64,000 nt of DNA from the NCBI GenBank assembly GCA_009668975.1, contig SBEG01000003.1, forward strand, positions 62,001-126,000, written 5' to 3'. Position numbers and translations under genes: made by a program. How positions within the stretch are numbered: the stretch's first letter is position 1; every line of letters starts with the position of its first letter. The notes beneath the pieces are model-generated. The model saw only the letters and a program-made list of their open reading frames with translations, was not told the DNA's origin and ran no database searches. This document shows positions 33,737 through 43,184 of this stretch, piece after piece. The stretch comes from Deltaproteobacteria bacterium. Its GTDB lineage: Bacteria > Desulfobacterota > Desulfuromonadia > Geobacterales > Geobacteraceae.

Positions 33737-35416
33737 ATGAGCCTTGTTGGTAATCTGGAAGATCTTGGTCTCGGAGAGATTCTCCAGATCGTCAGTCTCA
33801 GCAGGAAGTCGGGAGTTCTTTCCCTTTTTAGTCGCGGTCGCGAGGGGATAATCGTTTTCCGTCAGGGACAGGTTATCCGGGCAACGATCGACGGCCAGCA
33901 GTCACACTTGGGGCAACTTCTGGTCAAGAACGGCGTCATTACTGATGCTACGCTGCGTAAGGCTTTGACCCTCCAGGGCCAGGAAGGGGGAAAAGAGCGT
34001 CTCGGTGAACTTTTGACTTCCCGTTTTTCCGTTCCGGCCGACCTTGTTGAAAATGTCGTGCGCCAGCAGATTGAAAATACCGTCTATGCCCTTTTTGCCT
34101 GGACGGAAGGGTCGTTCGATTTCGAGTTGCGGGATAATGTGGACGCCGTTGAAGGTCCTCCCCAGGATCTGTCCCAGTGTTTTCTGGAACAGGGCCTGAA
34201 CCCGCAGTTCCTCGCCATGGAAGGTTCCCGGATACTCGACGAGCGGCGCCACCGTGGTGAAATTCCTGAAGCTGGCCACGACACGGACGAGGCTTCCTTT
34301 CTCGACACGTGCGACCTTGCTTTCGATCTTATTCCGGACGAGAATCCCCCTGTTTCCGTGCCGCTGGAGGACCGCATCGTTGTCCTGGTGGATGATGACG
34401 AACTGGTTCGTGAACAGCTTGCCACGCTGCTCAGCGGTTGTGGTTTTACCGTCCATGATTTTGCCAAGACCGAAGACACCCTCATTAAAATCGATTTTCT
34501 CTATCGTGACGGTTTCCGGCCAACGGTGCTGGTTGACCTGATCATGCCCAGAATGGATGGTTCCGGAATTTTGGGCGGATTGGAACTCATTGATCTGATC
34601 CATGACAACTTTCCCGATTTGACGGTCATCGTCCTGGCCGACCACCACACAAACAATGCCGAGCAGAAGGTGCGGGAGAAAGGCTACCCCTTTCTGATCA
34701 AGCCGCGCAGGTCGGAGATCCTTGACGAAGACACCTTCCGGGCTTTTTCCAAGAATCTGAAGTCGGAGCTGGAGGTCTTCAATCCGGAAAAACAGGTTGA
34801 AGCGGCGAACGAAACCATCAACCTGGGGGACGAACTGCTCCGGGAATTCGGCGAGGAGTTTATGCCGATTTCCGTTTCCGATGCGCACGGTCCGGGCGTT
34901 TCCCTTTTACGCAGTATGCTGGAAGAACTGAATAATCCGTCACTTGATGGGGGTATTCTGCTGCTTGTGCTCCGTTATGCCGCGGAATTCATGAATCGGG
35001 CGGTGGTTTTTACCGTGCGGGAAGACGGCATCAGGGGACTTGGGCAGTTTGGTATTGTTGCTCCGGATGGGCTTGCCGATGCCCATGTCCGCGACCTTCA
35101 TATCCCTCTCGATGCCGACCCGACCTTCAGTCGCGTGATTTCGACCAGGATGACCGTGAAAGAGCCTCCCGTGCTGACCGACTGGAGCCGCTATCTGTTC
35201 GAACAGTTGGGCGGCGGGGAGCCGCGGGAGATTTATCTCGGCCCGCTGATAAGTGAAGAAAAAGTAGTGGCGCTGTTATATGGAGATAATCTGCCGGAGA
35301 AAACTCCCATTGCCGATACGGACTCTCTGGAGATTTTTCTTGCCCAGGCGGGACTGGCAATGGAAAAGACGCTGTTGCAGCAAAGATTGAAAGTAAAAGT
35401 TCAGGAGGAGATGTGA
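33737..35416 (+). CDS. PATAN (DUF4388) - response regulator receiver protein
   Basis: 559 residues. N-terminal DUF4388/PATAN domain (about 1-150, MSLVGNLEDLGLGEILQIVS), a REC domain (about 213-335) with the acidic pocket VDDDE, phospho-acceptor VDLIMP and IKPRR, and a C-terminal domain of about 180 residues that resembles a GAF fold (predicted strands, AGLAMEKTLLQ helix at the end). No DNA-binding or enzymatic output domain is visible. PATAN domains occur in two-component proteins linked to surface motility and biofilm. Its stop overlaps the GTG of the following CheY gene. Confidence 0.8.
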   Translation: MSLVGNLEDLGLGEILQIVSLSRKSGVLSLFSRGREGIIVFRQGQVIRATIDGQQSHLGQLLVKNGVITDATLRKALTLQGQEGGKERLGELLTSRFSVPADLVENVVRQQIENTVYALFAWTEGSFDFELRDNVDAVEGPPQDLSQCFLEQGLNPQFLAMEGSRILDERRHRGEIPEAGHDTDEASFLDTCDLAFDLIPDENPPVSVPLEDRIVVLVDDDELVREQLATLLSGCGFTVHDFAKTEDTLIKIDFLYRDGFRPTVLVDLIMPRMDGSGILGGLELIDLIHDNFPDLTVIVLADHHTNNAEQKVREKGYPFLIKPRRSEILDEDTFRAFSKNLKSELEVFNPEKQVEAANETINLGDELLREFGEEFMPISVSDAHGPGVSLLRSMLEELNNPSLDGGILLLVLRYAAEFMNRAVVFTVREDGIRGLGQFGIVAPDGLADAHVRDLHIPLDADPTFSRVISTRMTVKEPPVLTDWSRYLFEQLGGGEPREIYLGPLISEEKVVALLYGDNLPEKTPIADTDSLEIFLAQAGLAMEKTLLQQRLKVKVQEEM

Positions 35417-35778
35417 AGAAGATACTCATTACTGAGGATTCCTCCGCAACACGCTCTTTTCTCGCCGCTACCATTGAGGCCATGGAAGGATATGAGGTCG
35501 TCGAGGCTACCAGTGGTTTTGATGCGCTGCGTCTTTTGCCCAGGGAGCAGATCGACTTGATCATAACTGATATAAATATGCCTGATATTAATGGCTTGGA
35601 ACTGATCAGTTACGTGAGAAATAATCCGAACTATTGTTCCATACCACTTTTCATTATCTCCACCGAAAGCAGCGAAAAAGATCGGGAGCGCGGTTTGTCG
35701 CTCGGTGCCAATGAATACCTGGTGAAACCTTTCCAGCCGGAGAGGCTGCAGGAGCTGATTCTCTCCTACCTCGGATAA
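35413..35778 (+). CDS. CheY-like single-domain response regulator
   Basis: 121 residues, receiver domain only: acidic pair in ITEDSSATRS, phospho-acceptor TDINMPDING, conserved Thr/Ser in ISTESSE and Lys in VKPFQ. The 'TDINMP' and 'SLGANEYLVKPF' forms place it with CheY proteins of chemosensory clusters. GTG start overlaps the stop of the DUF4388-REC gene by four bases. It is one of two stand-alone CheY proteins bracketing the cluster. Confidence 0.9.
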   Translation: MKKILITEDSSATRSFLAATIEAMEGYEVVEATSGFDALRLLPREQIDLIITDINMPDINGLELISYVRNNPNYCSIPLFIISTESSEKDRERGLSLGANEYLVKPFQPERLQELILSYLG

Positions 35779-35840
35779 GAGGGCCGGTTATACATTAATG
35801 CTCTGCTCAAATAGTCTTGTGAACCGACTGAAAGGAAGCA

Positions 35841-37892
35841 ATGACGGATTATCATGATCCCCTGAGTAAGGCTGCCAAAGATTTCCTTGCGGAGGCCGAG
35901 GAAATTCTCGACCAACTGAGCGGCGATATCCTGTCTCTGGGTGATTCCGTCGGCAAGGAAGAGTGTGACCCGGATACCGTCAACTCGATCTTTCGCAGTG
36001 CGCACTCTCTCAAAGGACTGGCCGGCATGTTCGGCTATGGCGAAATTGCCGAACTTTCCCATAATCTGGAAAGCCTGCTGGACTATCTGCGTCTTGGCAA
36101 AATCGAGTTGAGTGAGTATACCCTGGCCGTTCTCTTTGATGCTGTCGAGGTGCTCGGTTCCCTGGTCCGTTCTGCGAGTTCCGAAGCCGGCGGCCAGGCT
36201 GACCTTACCCCGGTTCTCGATAGAATAACTGCCTGCATTACCGGCGCAAGCGTGGCGGCCGCCACGCTCTCTCCTGCTGATCTGGGTGTTTCAGCAAAGA
36301 TTCTCCAATCCCTGACGGAATACGAGGAACATCGCCTCAAAGAGAATATCGCCCGGGGAAAATCCCTCTGCCTTATCCATGCTTCCTACAGTCTTGATAC
36401 CTTTGACCGGGAACTTGGTGAGCTGATCGATTTGCTGAAAGGTTCCGGCGAGGTTATCAGTACGCTGCCGAGTGCTGAAGAGGGATTCGAAAACAGTATC
36501 GGTTTCGACATCCTCTTCGGCGCGTCTCAGGAGCCGCTTGAACTTTTCGCTGTGCTGGACCAGAAGGGCGCCTCGTATCTCCGGTTGGGTGGTTCCCCTT
36601 CGGGGTCGGTGGCGCCCGCTGAAGAAACGGCCGTGCTGCCCAAACCGGAGGAAAATGCCGAGACAGCAATTGCCGAGGGTGATGCCGTGCCGCTTACCGC
36701 TCGCAGCATGTCCCACTCAATGCGGGTTGATATCTCGAAGCTTGACGATCTGATGAATATCGTCGGTGAACTCATTCTCTTTCATGGTACGGTCGCGTCC
36801 ATCTCGGAAAAAATGCGCGGCCAGGGATTTTCCGGCCTTGCCGTCGAGCTCGGTAAAGCAGCCAAAGGGATGGAACGCAAGCTGAATGAGCTTCAGAAAC
36901 GGGTCATGGATGTTCGGATGGTTCCGGTTGGGCAACTGTTTGAAAAAATGTCGCGGATTGTCCGGAAAATTTCGCGTGAGCAAGACAAACTGATTGAACT
37001 GAAACTATCCGGTTCGGATACGGAACTGGACAAGATGATCGTCGAGGATATTGCTGACCCCCTGATGCATATCATCCGCAATTCCATCGATCACGGCATC
37101 GAAACTCCCGGGGAGAGGCGTGCTGGCGGCAAGGATGAACGGGGCACCATCAGGCTTTCTTCCTATCAGAAGGGGAGCCACGTTGTGATCGAGGTCGAGG
37201 ATGACGGCCGGGGCATCGACCCGGACAAGATCGTCAGGAAAGCGCTGGAGTTGGGGCTGATCGAGACCGGTGCCGGCCTTTCGCAAAAAGATATTCTCGA
37301 TATCCTTTTCCTGCCCGGCTTTTCCACCGCCGCCGAGGTCAGCGATATTTCCGGGCGCGGGGTGGGGATGGATGTTGTCAAAAACAATATCGCCGCAGTT
37401 TCCGGCACGGTAGAGATAGAAAGCAGACTCGGGGCGGGCAGCCGGGTAATCATCACCCTGCCGATAACGCTGGCCATCATAAAAGCCTTGCTGGTGGAAA
37501 CCTCCGGCCGTTCCTATGGCATCCCCATTACGTCGGTCCGGGAGACCCTTTCCCTGGAAGATGTGGAGATCTTCACCGTTGAGCGCAAGGAGGTAATGCA
37601 GCTGCGCGAATCAACTCTGCCGCTTTTGCGCCTGGAAAAGTTTTTCAATTGCGCCACCTGCGCTGAACTTTCCGACAATTCCTATGTAGTGGTGGTCGGC
37701 GAGAAGAATCGCCGCGTGGGTATTATGGTGAATGATCTTCTCGGACAGCAGGATATCGTGATCAAATCCCTTGGCGACACTTTCAAGGGGGTAAGGGGTG
37801 TGGCCGGGGCAGCCGACCTGGGTGATCAGCGCACCATCCTCATCCTCGATGTGAGCGGGATCGTGTCCGAGACGACAAAAGGCGGAGCATAG
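35841..37892 (+). CDS. cheA: Chemotaxis histidine kinase CheA
   Basis: 683 residues. Hpt (P1) domain with the phospho-accepting His in FRSAHSLKGLAGMFGY near residue 56; a divergent stretch (about 125-285) in the P2 position; dimerisation domain from about 290 (DISKLDDLMNIVGELIL); ATPase domain with HIIRNSIDHGIETPGER (N box) and DDGRGID (G1); CheW-like P5 domain in the last 135 residues. All catalytic parts are intact, so an active kinase is expected. An AAGGAAG site lies before the ATG; the ATPase gene starts 2 bases after the stop. Confidence 0.95.
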   Translation: MTDYHDPLSKAAKDFLAEAEEILDQLSGDILSLGDSVGKEECDPDTVNSIFRSAHSLKGLAGMFGYGEIAELSHNLESLLDYLRLGKIELSEYTLAVLFDAVEVLGSLVRSASSEAGGQADLTPVLDRITACITGASVAAATLSPADLGVSAKILQSLTEYEEHRLKENIARGKSLCLIHASYSLDTFDRELGELIDLLKGSGEVISTLPSAEEGFENSIGFDILFGASQEPLELFAVLDQKGASYLRLGGSPSGSVAPAEETAVLPKPEENAETAIAEGDAVPLTARSMSHSMRVDISKLDDLMNIVGELILFHGTVASISEKMRGQGFSGLAVELGKAAKGMERKLNELQKRVMDVRMVPVGQLFEKMSRIVRKISREQDKLIELKLSGSDTELDKMIVEDIADPLMHIIRNSIDHGIETPGERRAGGKDERGTIRLSSYQKGSHVVIEVEDDGRGIDPDKIVRKALELGLIETGAGLSQKDILDILFLPGFSTAAEVSDISGRGVGMDVVKNNIAAVSGTVEIESRLGAGSRVIITLPITLAIIKALLVETSGRSYGIPITSVRETLSLEDVEIFTVERKEVMQLRESTLPLLRLEKFFNCATCAELSDNSYVVVVGEKNRRVGIMVNDLLGQQDIVIKSLGDTFKGVRGVAGAADLGDQRTILILDVSGIVSETTKGGA

Positions 37893-37894
37893 CC

Positions 37895-38695
37895 ATGTAT
37901 AAGGGGTTCTACGGACTTAGGGAGAAACCGTTCAGCAAGACCCCTGATCCCCGCTTCCTGTTCATGAGTCGCGTCCATGAGGAGGCGCTCGCGCGTCTCC
38001 AGTATGCGGTGGAGGAGTTGGATGTGGCGCTGCTCACGGGGGGAATCGGCAGCGGCAAGACCACAATTTCGCGGGCCCTGATGGATAGTGTCGGCCCGGG
38101 ATACCGTTTTTGTTTCGTCTTCAATCCGATTCTCACAGCGCTGGAATTCCTGCGGCTGCTGGCCAGAGACCTTGGCCTGGATTCTCCGGCGGCCACGAAG
38201 GACGACCTGCTCAAGGAGCTTACCGAGGAGATTTATCGCTGCCATGCCGGGGGAATCGTACCGGTAATCGTCATTGACGAGGCACAGATGATTCCGGGCC
38301 GGGAGGTCTTTGACGAGATCCGGTTATTGACAAATTTTCAGCTTGATGACACGAACCTGTTATCCGTGATCCTCATGGGGCAGCCGGAACTGCGTGAAAG
38401 ACTTGCCGATCCGGTCTATGAGCCTCTTCGTCAGCGGATCGGCATCCAGTATCACCTCAATTCCCTGAACCTGGAGGAGACGCTGGAATATCTTGATTTC
38501 CGGCTGACCGTCGCAGGGGGAAAACCGGGGCTGTTCCTGCCTGATGCGGTTCTCAGGATTTACCAGCTTTCCGGCGGGGTTCCCCGCAGGATCAACACAA
38601 TCGCGACCAATGCCCTGTTGGAAGGTTTTTCTCGGGATACTGCCCTGATCGATGCAGAAATCATTGACGCGGTGAGTGAAGAGCTTTTTGTGTAG
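37895..38695 (+). CDS. ExeA/GspA-type AAA ATPase within chemosensory cluster
   Basis: 266 residues. Starts YKGFYGLREKPFSKTPDPRF, diagnostic of ExeA-like ATPases, with Walker A GGIGSGKTT near residue 50, Walker B VIVIDEAQ near 128 and the arginine-containing QRIGIQYHLNSLN segment. ExeA of Aeromonas helps assemble the type II secretion secretin through a peptidoglycan-binding tail, which is missing here. Placement 2 bases after cheA is unusual and points to a role in positioning or assembly of the chemosensory or pilus apparatus; that is inference. Confidence 0.85.
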   Translation: MYKGFYGLREKPFSKTPDPRFLFMSRVHEEALARLQYAVEELDVALLTGGIGSGKTTISRALMDSVGPGYRFCFVFNPILTALEFLRLLARDLGLDSPAATKDDLLKELTEEIYRCHAGGIVPVIVIDEAQMIPGREVFDEIRLLTNFQLDDTNLLSVILMGQPELRERLADPVYEPLRQRIGIQYHLNSLNLEETLEYLDFRLTVAGGKPGLFLPDAVLRIYQLSGGVPRRINTIATNALLEGFSRDTALIDAEIIDAVSEELFV

Positions 38696-38740
38696 CATAT
38701 TGAGGTAGAGTTTTTCTCTAGTGAAGTACGGGACCTGCTC

Positions 38741-39493
38741 ATGAACCTGGCGGAAATACGAAAAAAGGCGCATCTGGAAAAAAACACGGAGGTTCATCCC
38801 TCAGAACCGGTGTCGCCGCCGGATCAGGTTTCTGTTCGCTCCTCTGACGCGGCGGAGCAGAACATCCCTGAGGTGTTGGCGGAGGAGGTTTCTTCAGAAA
38901 CCTCTGGCGAGGACGTGTCTGAGTTGCCGGCCGCCAGCGAGATCCCGGCTGAATTACCCTCGTCTTTCGACCCCGCGGCGCTGATTCTTGCCGGGCGCCA
39001 GAGCGCGGGTCTCGCCTCGGAAGTGGTTGACACTCAGCAGCAGGACGCCGCGGCAATTTCGGGAGAAGTGCTGAAATACCTCCGCTTTCGCGTTGCGGAC
39101 GAGGAATACGGCGTCAATCTCCTGGAGATCCGGGAGATTATCAAACTCCGTGAGATCACCGAAGTTCCCGGCATGCCTGATTTTGTGACAGGGGTCCTCT
39201 CCTTGCGGGGCATAATTATCCCCGTGTTTGATCTGCGTTTGCGACTCGGTCTCGGGGTTAATGAAGCCCCCGGCCGCGAGCGGATCATTGTCGCCAGAAT
39301 GCAGGAGCGGATCTTCGGGCTGATCGTTGACGAGGTATTCCAGGTAATCAATCTTTCCGCAGCGGCAATCGAGGCTGCGCCGGCTGTTCTGGAGGGGATT
39401 GACCGGGAATTCGTCTCGGGGATTGGCCGGCATGGGCAGCTAATGCTCATACTCCTGGAGCTGGAAAAAATAGTGGATATCTCTCTCCTGTGA
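38741..39493 (+). CDS. cheW: CheW adaptor with acidic N-terminal extension
   Basis: 250 residues. The C-terminal 140 residues are a CheW domain (LRFRVADEEYGVNLLEIREII, TGVLSLRGIIIPVFDLR, GRHGQLMLILLELEKI). The first 105 residues are Ser/Glu/Pro-rich, low in complexity and probably disordered. CheW links CheA to receptors; the long acidic extension is not typical and may tether another partner. No overlap with its neighbours. Confidence 0.88.
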   Translation: MNLAEIRKKAHLEKNTEVHPSEPVSPPDQVSVRSSDAAEQNIPEVLAEEVSSETSGEDVSELPAASEIPAELPSSFDPAALILAGRQSAGLASEVVDTQQQDAAAISGEVLKYLRFRVADEEYGVNLLEIREIIKLREITEVPGMPDFVTGVLSLRGIIIPVFDLRLRLGLGVNEAPGRERIIVARMQERIFGLIVDEVFQVINLSAAAIEAAPAVLEGIDREFVSGIGRHGQLMLILLELEKIVDISLL

Positions 39494-39572
39494 GGCTTTT
39501 GCCGAGGAGAGGTCGAAGGTGGTTAACATCGTGCCCGCAGTTTCCAGAGGCCGATAGTCGGGGGGAATCCTG

Positions 39573-40067
39573 TTGGAGAGGGATATTCAGGAAATCAAAG
39601 TAGTCTGCTTTTATCTCGGCCGGGATATCTATGCTCTCGATATTATGCGGGTCAGGGAGATCGTCAAGCTTCAGAAGCTCTCCGGACTTCCCGAGGCATC
39701 TGCTTTTGTGGAAGGTGTCATTAACCTGCGCGGCTCCATCATTCCGGTTGTTGATCTGCGCAAACGGTTTGGATTTGCGGAAATCAGCTCCAGCCGGGAA
39801 AACAGGCTGCTGATCACGGTTGTTGCCCATCAGTTGGTCGGCCTGATAGTCGATGCGGTAAGCGAAGTGGTTACCATCCCGATTCGGGACCTGCGGCCAC
39901 CACCGTCTGTGGTAAAGGTCGCCGGCTACCGGTATTTGATCGGCGTCTGTCTGGTGAAAGATGTCATGGTGATGCTGGTTAATCTGGACAAGATTTTTGA
40001 CGGCGACGTTCTGGGCGAAGTGTCCGGTTTTGCTGCCGAAGCGTGTGAATTTGAGTTGAGGCACTGA
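39573..40067 (+). CDS. cheW: CheW adaptor protein
   Basis: 164 residues, a plain CheW domain: VVCFYLGRDIYALDIMRVREIVKL near residue 10, EGVINLRGSIIPVVDLRKRFG, and a C-terminal VMVMLVNLDKI. TTG start with GGGGG 7 bases upstream. It is the second adaptor of the cluster; two different CheW proteins suggest more than one receptor or array geometry. Confidence 0.9.
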   Translation: MERDIQEIKVVCFYLGRDIYALDIMRVREIVKLQKLSGLPEASAFVEGVINLRGSIIPVVDLRKRFGFAEISSSRENRLLITVVAHQLVGLIVDAVSEVVTIPIRDLRPPPSVVKVAGYRYLIGVCLVKDVMVMLVNLDKIFDGDVLGEVSGFAAEACEFELRH

Positions 40068-40077
40068 AAGGATATCC

Positions 40078-41061
40078 ATGCTGCTGGGCTGCCCCACATG
40101 CAAGACACGATACAGGCTTGACGATTCCAGGATTCAGGCGGAGGGAATTCATCTGCAGTGCTGCCGCTGCCGCACGGTATTCCGTGTCGGCGGGAAAACG
40201 CCGCAGCAATTTCGCGCCCTGGCCGAAAGATCTCCCGGGCAGTCCGATAAACCTGTTACGGTGCTCGTGGCCAACGAGAGCCCGGATTTCTGCGCTTCCG
40301 TGGCCCATATTCTTTCATCAGAACCTATTACGGTACTCTGCTGTCATGACGGCAAAGAGGCCATGGATCTGATCGAAGAGCACCGCCCTGATGTGGTCCT
40401 GCTCGATGTCGCACTTCCAACCCTCTATGGTTTCGAGATCTGTGAAACCATCAGGAACACTCCCGCGCTTTCCGCGGTCAAGACGATACTCATCGCCTCC
40501 ATCTACGATAAAACCCGCTACAAAAGGGAACCACAGTCATTGTACGGAGCGGATGATTACATCGAAAAGCACCACATTCCCGACTCCCTGTCAGCGAAGA
40601 TCTATCGGCTGGTGTTCGGGCAGAAAACGGTCGATCAGGATCTGGACGACAGCTCACTGGCCGAAGAGGAAAAACCGACCGATCTCGAAGATATGTCGGA
40701 GCAGGAGATGGTGGCGCAGGAGTTGGTCAGGGAAGAGCTTCGCCGGGATGAGGAGGCAAAAACCAGCTCGCGCGAAAGCCTGCAGGATTCGGATGCACAC
40801 TACAAGGCCCGGCGCCTGGCCCGCATTATCGTGACCGACATTGCACTTTATAACCAGAAGAAAATTGAAGAGGCGGTCAGAAACGGAACCTTCTACGAAC
40901 TGTTCGAGGAAGAGCTGAATGATGGGCGGATCTTCTACAATCGACGGATTGCTGAACAGGTGCGTGAGGGGACCAGGTATCTGGAAGATGCTGTTGCGGA
41001 TTTTATCTTCCAGAAGAAATCGGATCTGGACTGTTGTGCGGGTGATGAGACGGATCTTTAA
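40078..41061 (+). CDS. Zinc-ribbon (MJ0042-like) receiver-domain protein
   Basis: 327 residues. The N-terminal 40 residues form a zinc ribbon with CPTC and CCRC pairs, like the MJ0042 finger seen in Deltaproteobacteria. A REC domain follows (about 60-180) with phospho-acceptor LLDVALPTLYG; the first acidic pair is replaced by ANES, so Mg2+ binding may be altered. A charged linker and a helical C-terminal domain of about 110 residues (ARIIVTDIALYNQKKIEEA) of a type found in related regulators complete it. No output enzyme or DNA-binding helix is recognisable. Confidence 0.8.
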   Translation: MLLGCPTCKTRYRLDDSRIQAEGIHLQCCRCRTVFRVGGKTPQQFRALAERSPGQSDKPVTVLVANESPDFCASVAHILSSEPITVLCCHDGKEAMDLIEEHRPDVVLLDVALPTLYGFEICETIRNTPALSAVKTILIASIYDKTRYKREPQSLYGADDYIEKHHIPDSLSAKIYRLVFGQKTVDQDLDDSSLAEEEKPTDLEDMSEQEMVAQELVREELRRDEEAKTSSRESLQDSDAHYKARRLARIIVTDIALYNQKKIEEAVRNGTFYELFEEELNDGRIFYNRRIAEQVREGTRYLEDAVADFIFQKKSDLDCCAGDETDL

Positions 41062-41162
41062 TTCGGAAAGCCGAAGCCTGTTTTCTCCCTGGTGTTTTGT
41101 TCGCAGATTACCGTGCTGCATTTGATACAAATTACCCCCCCGTTTTCGGAGGCTAGAGGATA

Positions 41163-43184
41163 ATGACCCAGAACCATCCCGCGGATTCTTTCGACGCCAT
41201 TGTAAACTCCCTTTCTTCAGCGGAAGAGGAGACTCGTCGCAATGCGGTGGTTTCCCTTTCTTGCGTAGCCCTGGAAAAGTCTTCAGAACTTCTCTTTCGT
41301 GCCATGGGAGATTCCAGTTGGCGGGTTCGGAAAGAGGCGGTAGAAATATTTCTTTCCGCGGCGGATGCGGCTCAGTACAGCGAGAGTTTGTTCAACCTGC
41401 TGCGATCGCAGGATAATGCCGGATTGCGGAATTCCGCGGCTGAAGCGCTTACGCGGCTGGGGAAATGTTCCCTGCCGGTGCTGGCGCTGCATGCCCGGGA
41501 TGATGACAGGGATGTCCGCAAATTTGTCATCGATATTCTCGGCGCCATTGGGGAGAGCTCGGCTGTCCAGCTTCTGGTGCAGGCCCTGAGTGACAGCGAT
41601 CCGAATGTTGCCATGGCGGCTGCCGAAAATCTGGGAAATATTGGCCGTGCGGATTCACTTCCGTCGCTGCTTGCCGCGCTTTCCCGTAATGACATCAGCC
41701 TGCGTTTTACGATTCTGGAGTCTCTTGGGAAAATTGGCGAACCGGTGCCTCTGGAGGCGGTATCTCCTTATCTTGGGGAAGGACTCCTCAAAAAAGCCGT
41801 GTACGATTGTCTCGGTTCGGTTGGGCGGGTCGATGCTGTTCCGCTTGTGCTGCAAGGGTTCGCCGAGGCCGGGAAAAGCGTTCGTGCAGCTGCCGTCAAG
41901 GCGCTGGTGGCCATTCGTGACCGGTTTCCGGACGAGTGGGCGGAAAATGACGCCGATGCACAGCTTCGCGGAATGGCGGATACTCCGGTTATCGAGAGTC
42001 TGCTGGCACTGCTGGAGACCTCCGACAATGCGTTGCGCCGTGCTCTGATCATGCTTTTCGGGTTTATCGGGGATTTGCGAACCACCAAGGCAATTCTGCG
42101 TTCCTGCCGGAGTGAGCAGCTGCTGCCTGATTGTATTCAGGCCTTGCGTGCCCAAGGGGCCGTGTCCATTGAATTTCTCGAAGAAGAGTTTGACGGCGGG
42201 AATGAAGGTGAGCAGATAAATATCCTGCGTCTCTGCGGCGAAATGGATTTGAGAGAATCCGCGCCGTTACTGAGACGTTCGCTGGATCAGCCTGTTCCGC
42301 AGGTTCGGGAGGCTGCCATCCGGTCGGCGGGCAAAATCGGCTTGATTGAACTGATTCCTGAAATTTCGGCGCTTCTGACGGATTTTGACCAGGATGTCCG
42401 GATTGCCGCTTTGGAGACGCTGGCGCTCCTGGCCGGGCGGGATGCGCAGTCAATCGGGAAGATTGCCGCGGCACTTTCCAGTGCGGATGAACCGGACAAG
42501 CGCAGGGATGCCGTCTACCTATGCGGAGTGCTTCATGACCGGGAGCTACTCCTGCTGCTCATGAAAGACGCTGACGATCTGGTGCGGAGAGCCGCGGTAC
42601 AGAGTCTCGCGCGTCTCGGTGGAGATGATGCCGTGCACCATCTTACCATGGCGCTGACGGATGAAAATTCCGGCGTTCGCATTGCAGCTGCCTCGACCCT
42701 TGGCGAAACGGGCAAGCAGAATGCCGTGGAGCCGCTGGTTCTGGTCATGGCTGATCCTGATCCGTGGGTCAGGTGTGCCGCGCTCAGGAGCCTGGGTAAG
42801 CTTGGCGGCGATATCGCTCTGGTTGCGATTGAAGGCGCTCTTGATGAAGCAGACGGGCTGGTCTCGCTGGCCGCTCTGGATGCCCTGAAGCATTTCGATA
42901 CTGAGCGGTCCCGGCAGTTGGCCCGCCGGGCGACAACTGCTGTCAACGGCGATGTGGTGAAGTCGGCCATTGAGCTCCTTTCTGAGCTGGAGGACCCCTG
43001 GCTTGATGAACATTGGCAGGAATTCCTCCAGCATCCCCATTGGGATGTGAGAAATATGGTGGTCCGCTACCTGGCGGAAAAGCGGGGGCAGGAGTCGCTG
43101 CCCCTTCTCCGGAAAGTGCTCGAAACGGAAGCAGATGACCTGGTGCGGGGCAGGATAGTCGAGATCCTGGAAAGATATCGATGA
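41163..43184 (+). CDS. HEAT-repeat (PBS lyase-type) protein
   Basis: 673 residues composed almost entirely of about twenty 30-residue HEAT/PBS-lyase repeats (for example LRNSAAEALTRLGK, VRIAALETLALLAG, VRIAAASTLGETGK). No enzymatic domain, signal peptide or membrane helix is seen. Such solenoids serve as protein-protein scaffolds. Its stop overlaps the cheR start (ATGA), so it is made together with CheR and is very likely a component or regulator of the signalling complex. Confidence 0.85.
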   Translation: MTQNHPADSFDAIVNSLSSAEEETRRNAVVSLSCVALEKSSELLFRAMGDSSWRVRKEAVEIFLSAADAAQYSESLFNLLRSQDNAGLRNSAAEALTRLGKCSLPVLALHARDDDRDVRKFVIDILGAIGESSAVQLLVQALSDSDPNVAMAAAENLGNIGRADSLPSLLAALSRNDISLRFTILESLGKIGEPVPLEAVSPYLGEGLLKKAVYDCLGSVGRVDAVPLVLQGFAEAGKSVRAAAVKALVAIRDRFPDEWAENDADAQLRGMADTPVIESLLALLETSDNALRRALIMLFGFIGDLRTTKAILRSCRSEQLLPDCIQALRAQGAVSIEFLEEEFDGGNEGEQINILRLCGEMDLRESAPLLRRSLDQPVPQVREAAIRSAGKIGLIELIPEISALLTDFDQDVRIAALETLALLAGRDAQSIGKIAAALSSADEPDKRRDAVYLCGVLHDRELLLLLMKDADDLVRRAAVQSLARLGGDDAVHHLTMALTDENSGVRIAAASTLGETGKQNAVEPLVLVMADPDPWVRCAALRSLGKLGGDIALVAIEGALDEADGLVSLAALDALKHFDTERSRQLARRATTAVNGDVVKSAIELLSELEDPWLDEHWQEFLQHPHWDVRNMVVRYLAEKRGQESLPLLRKVLETEADDLVRGRIVEILERYR

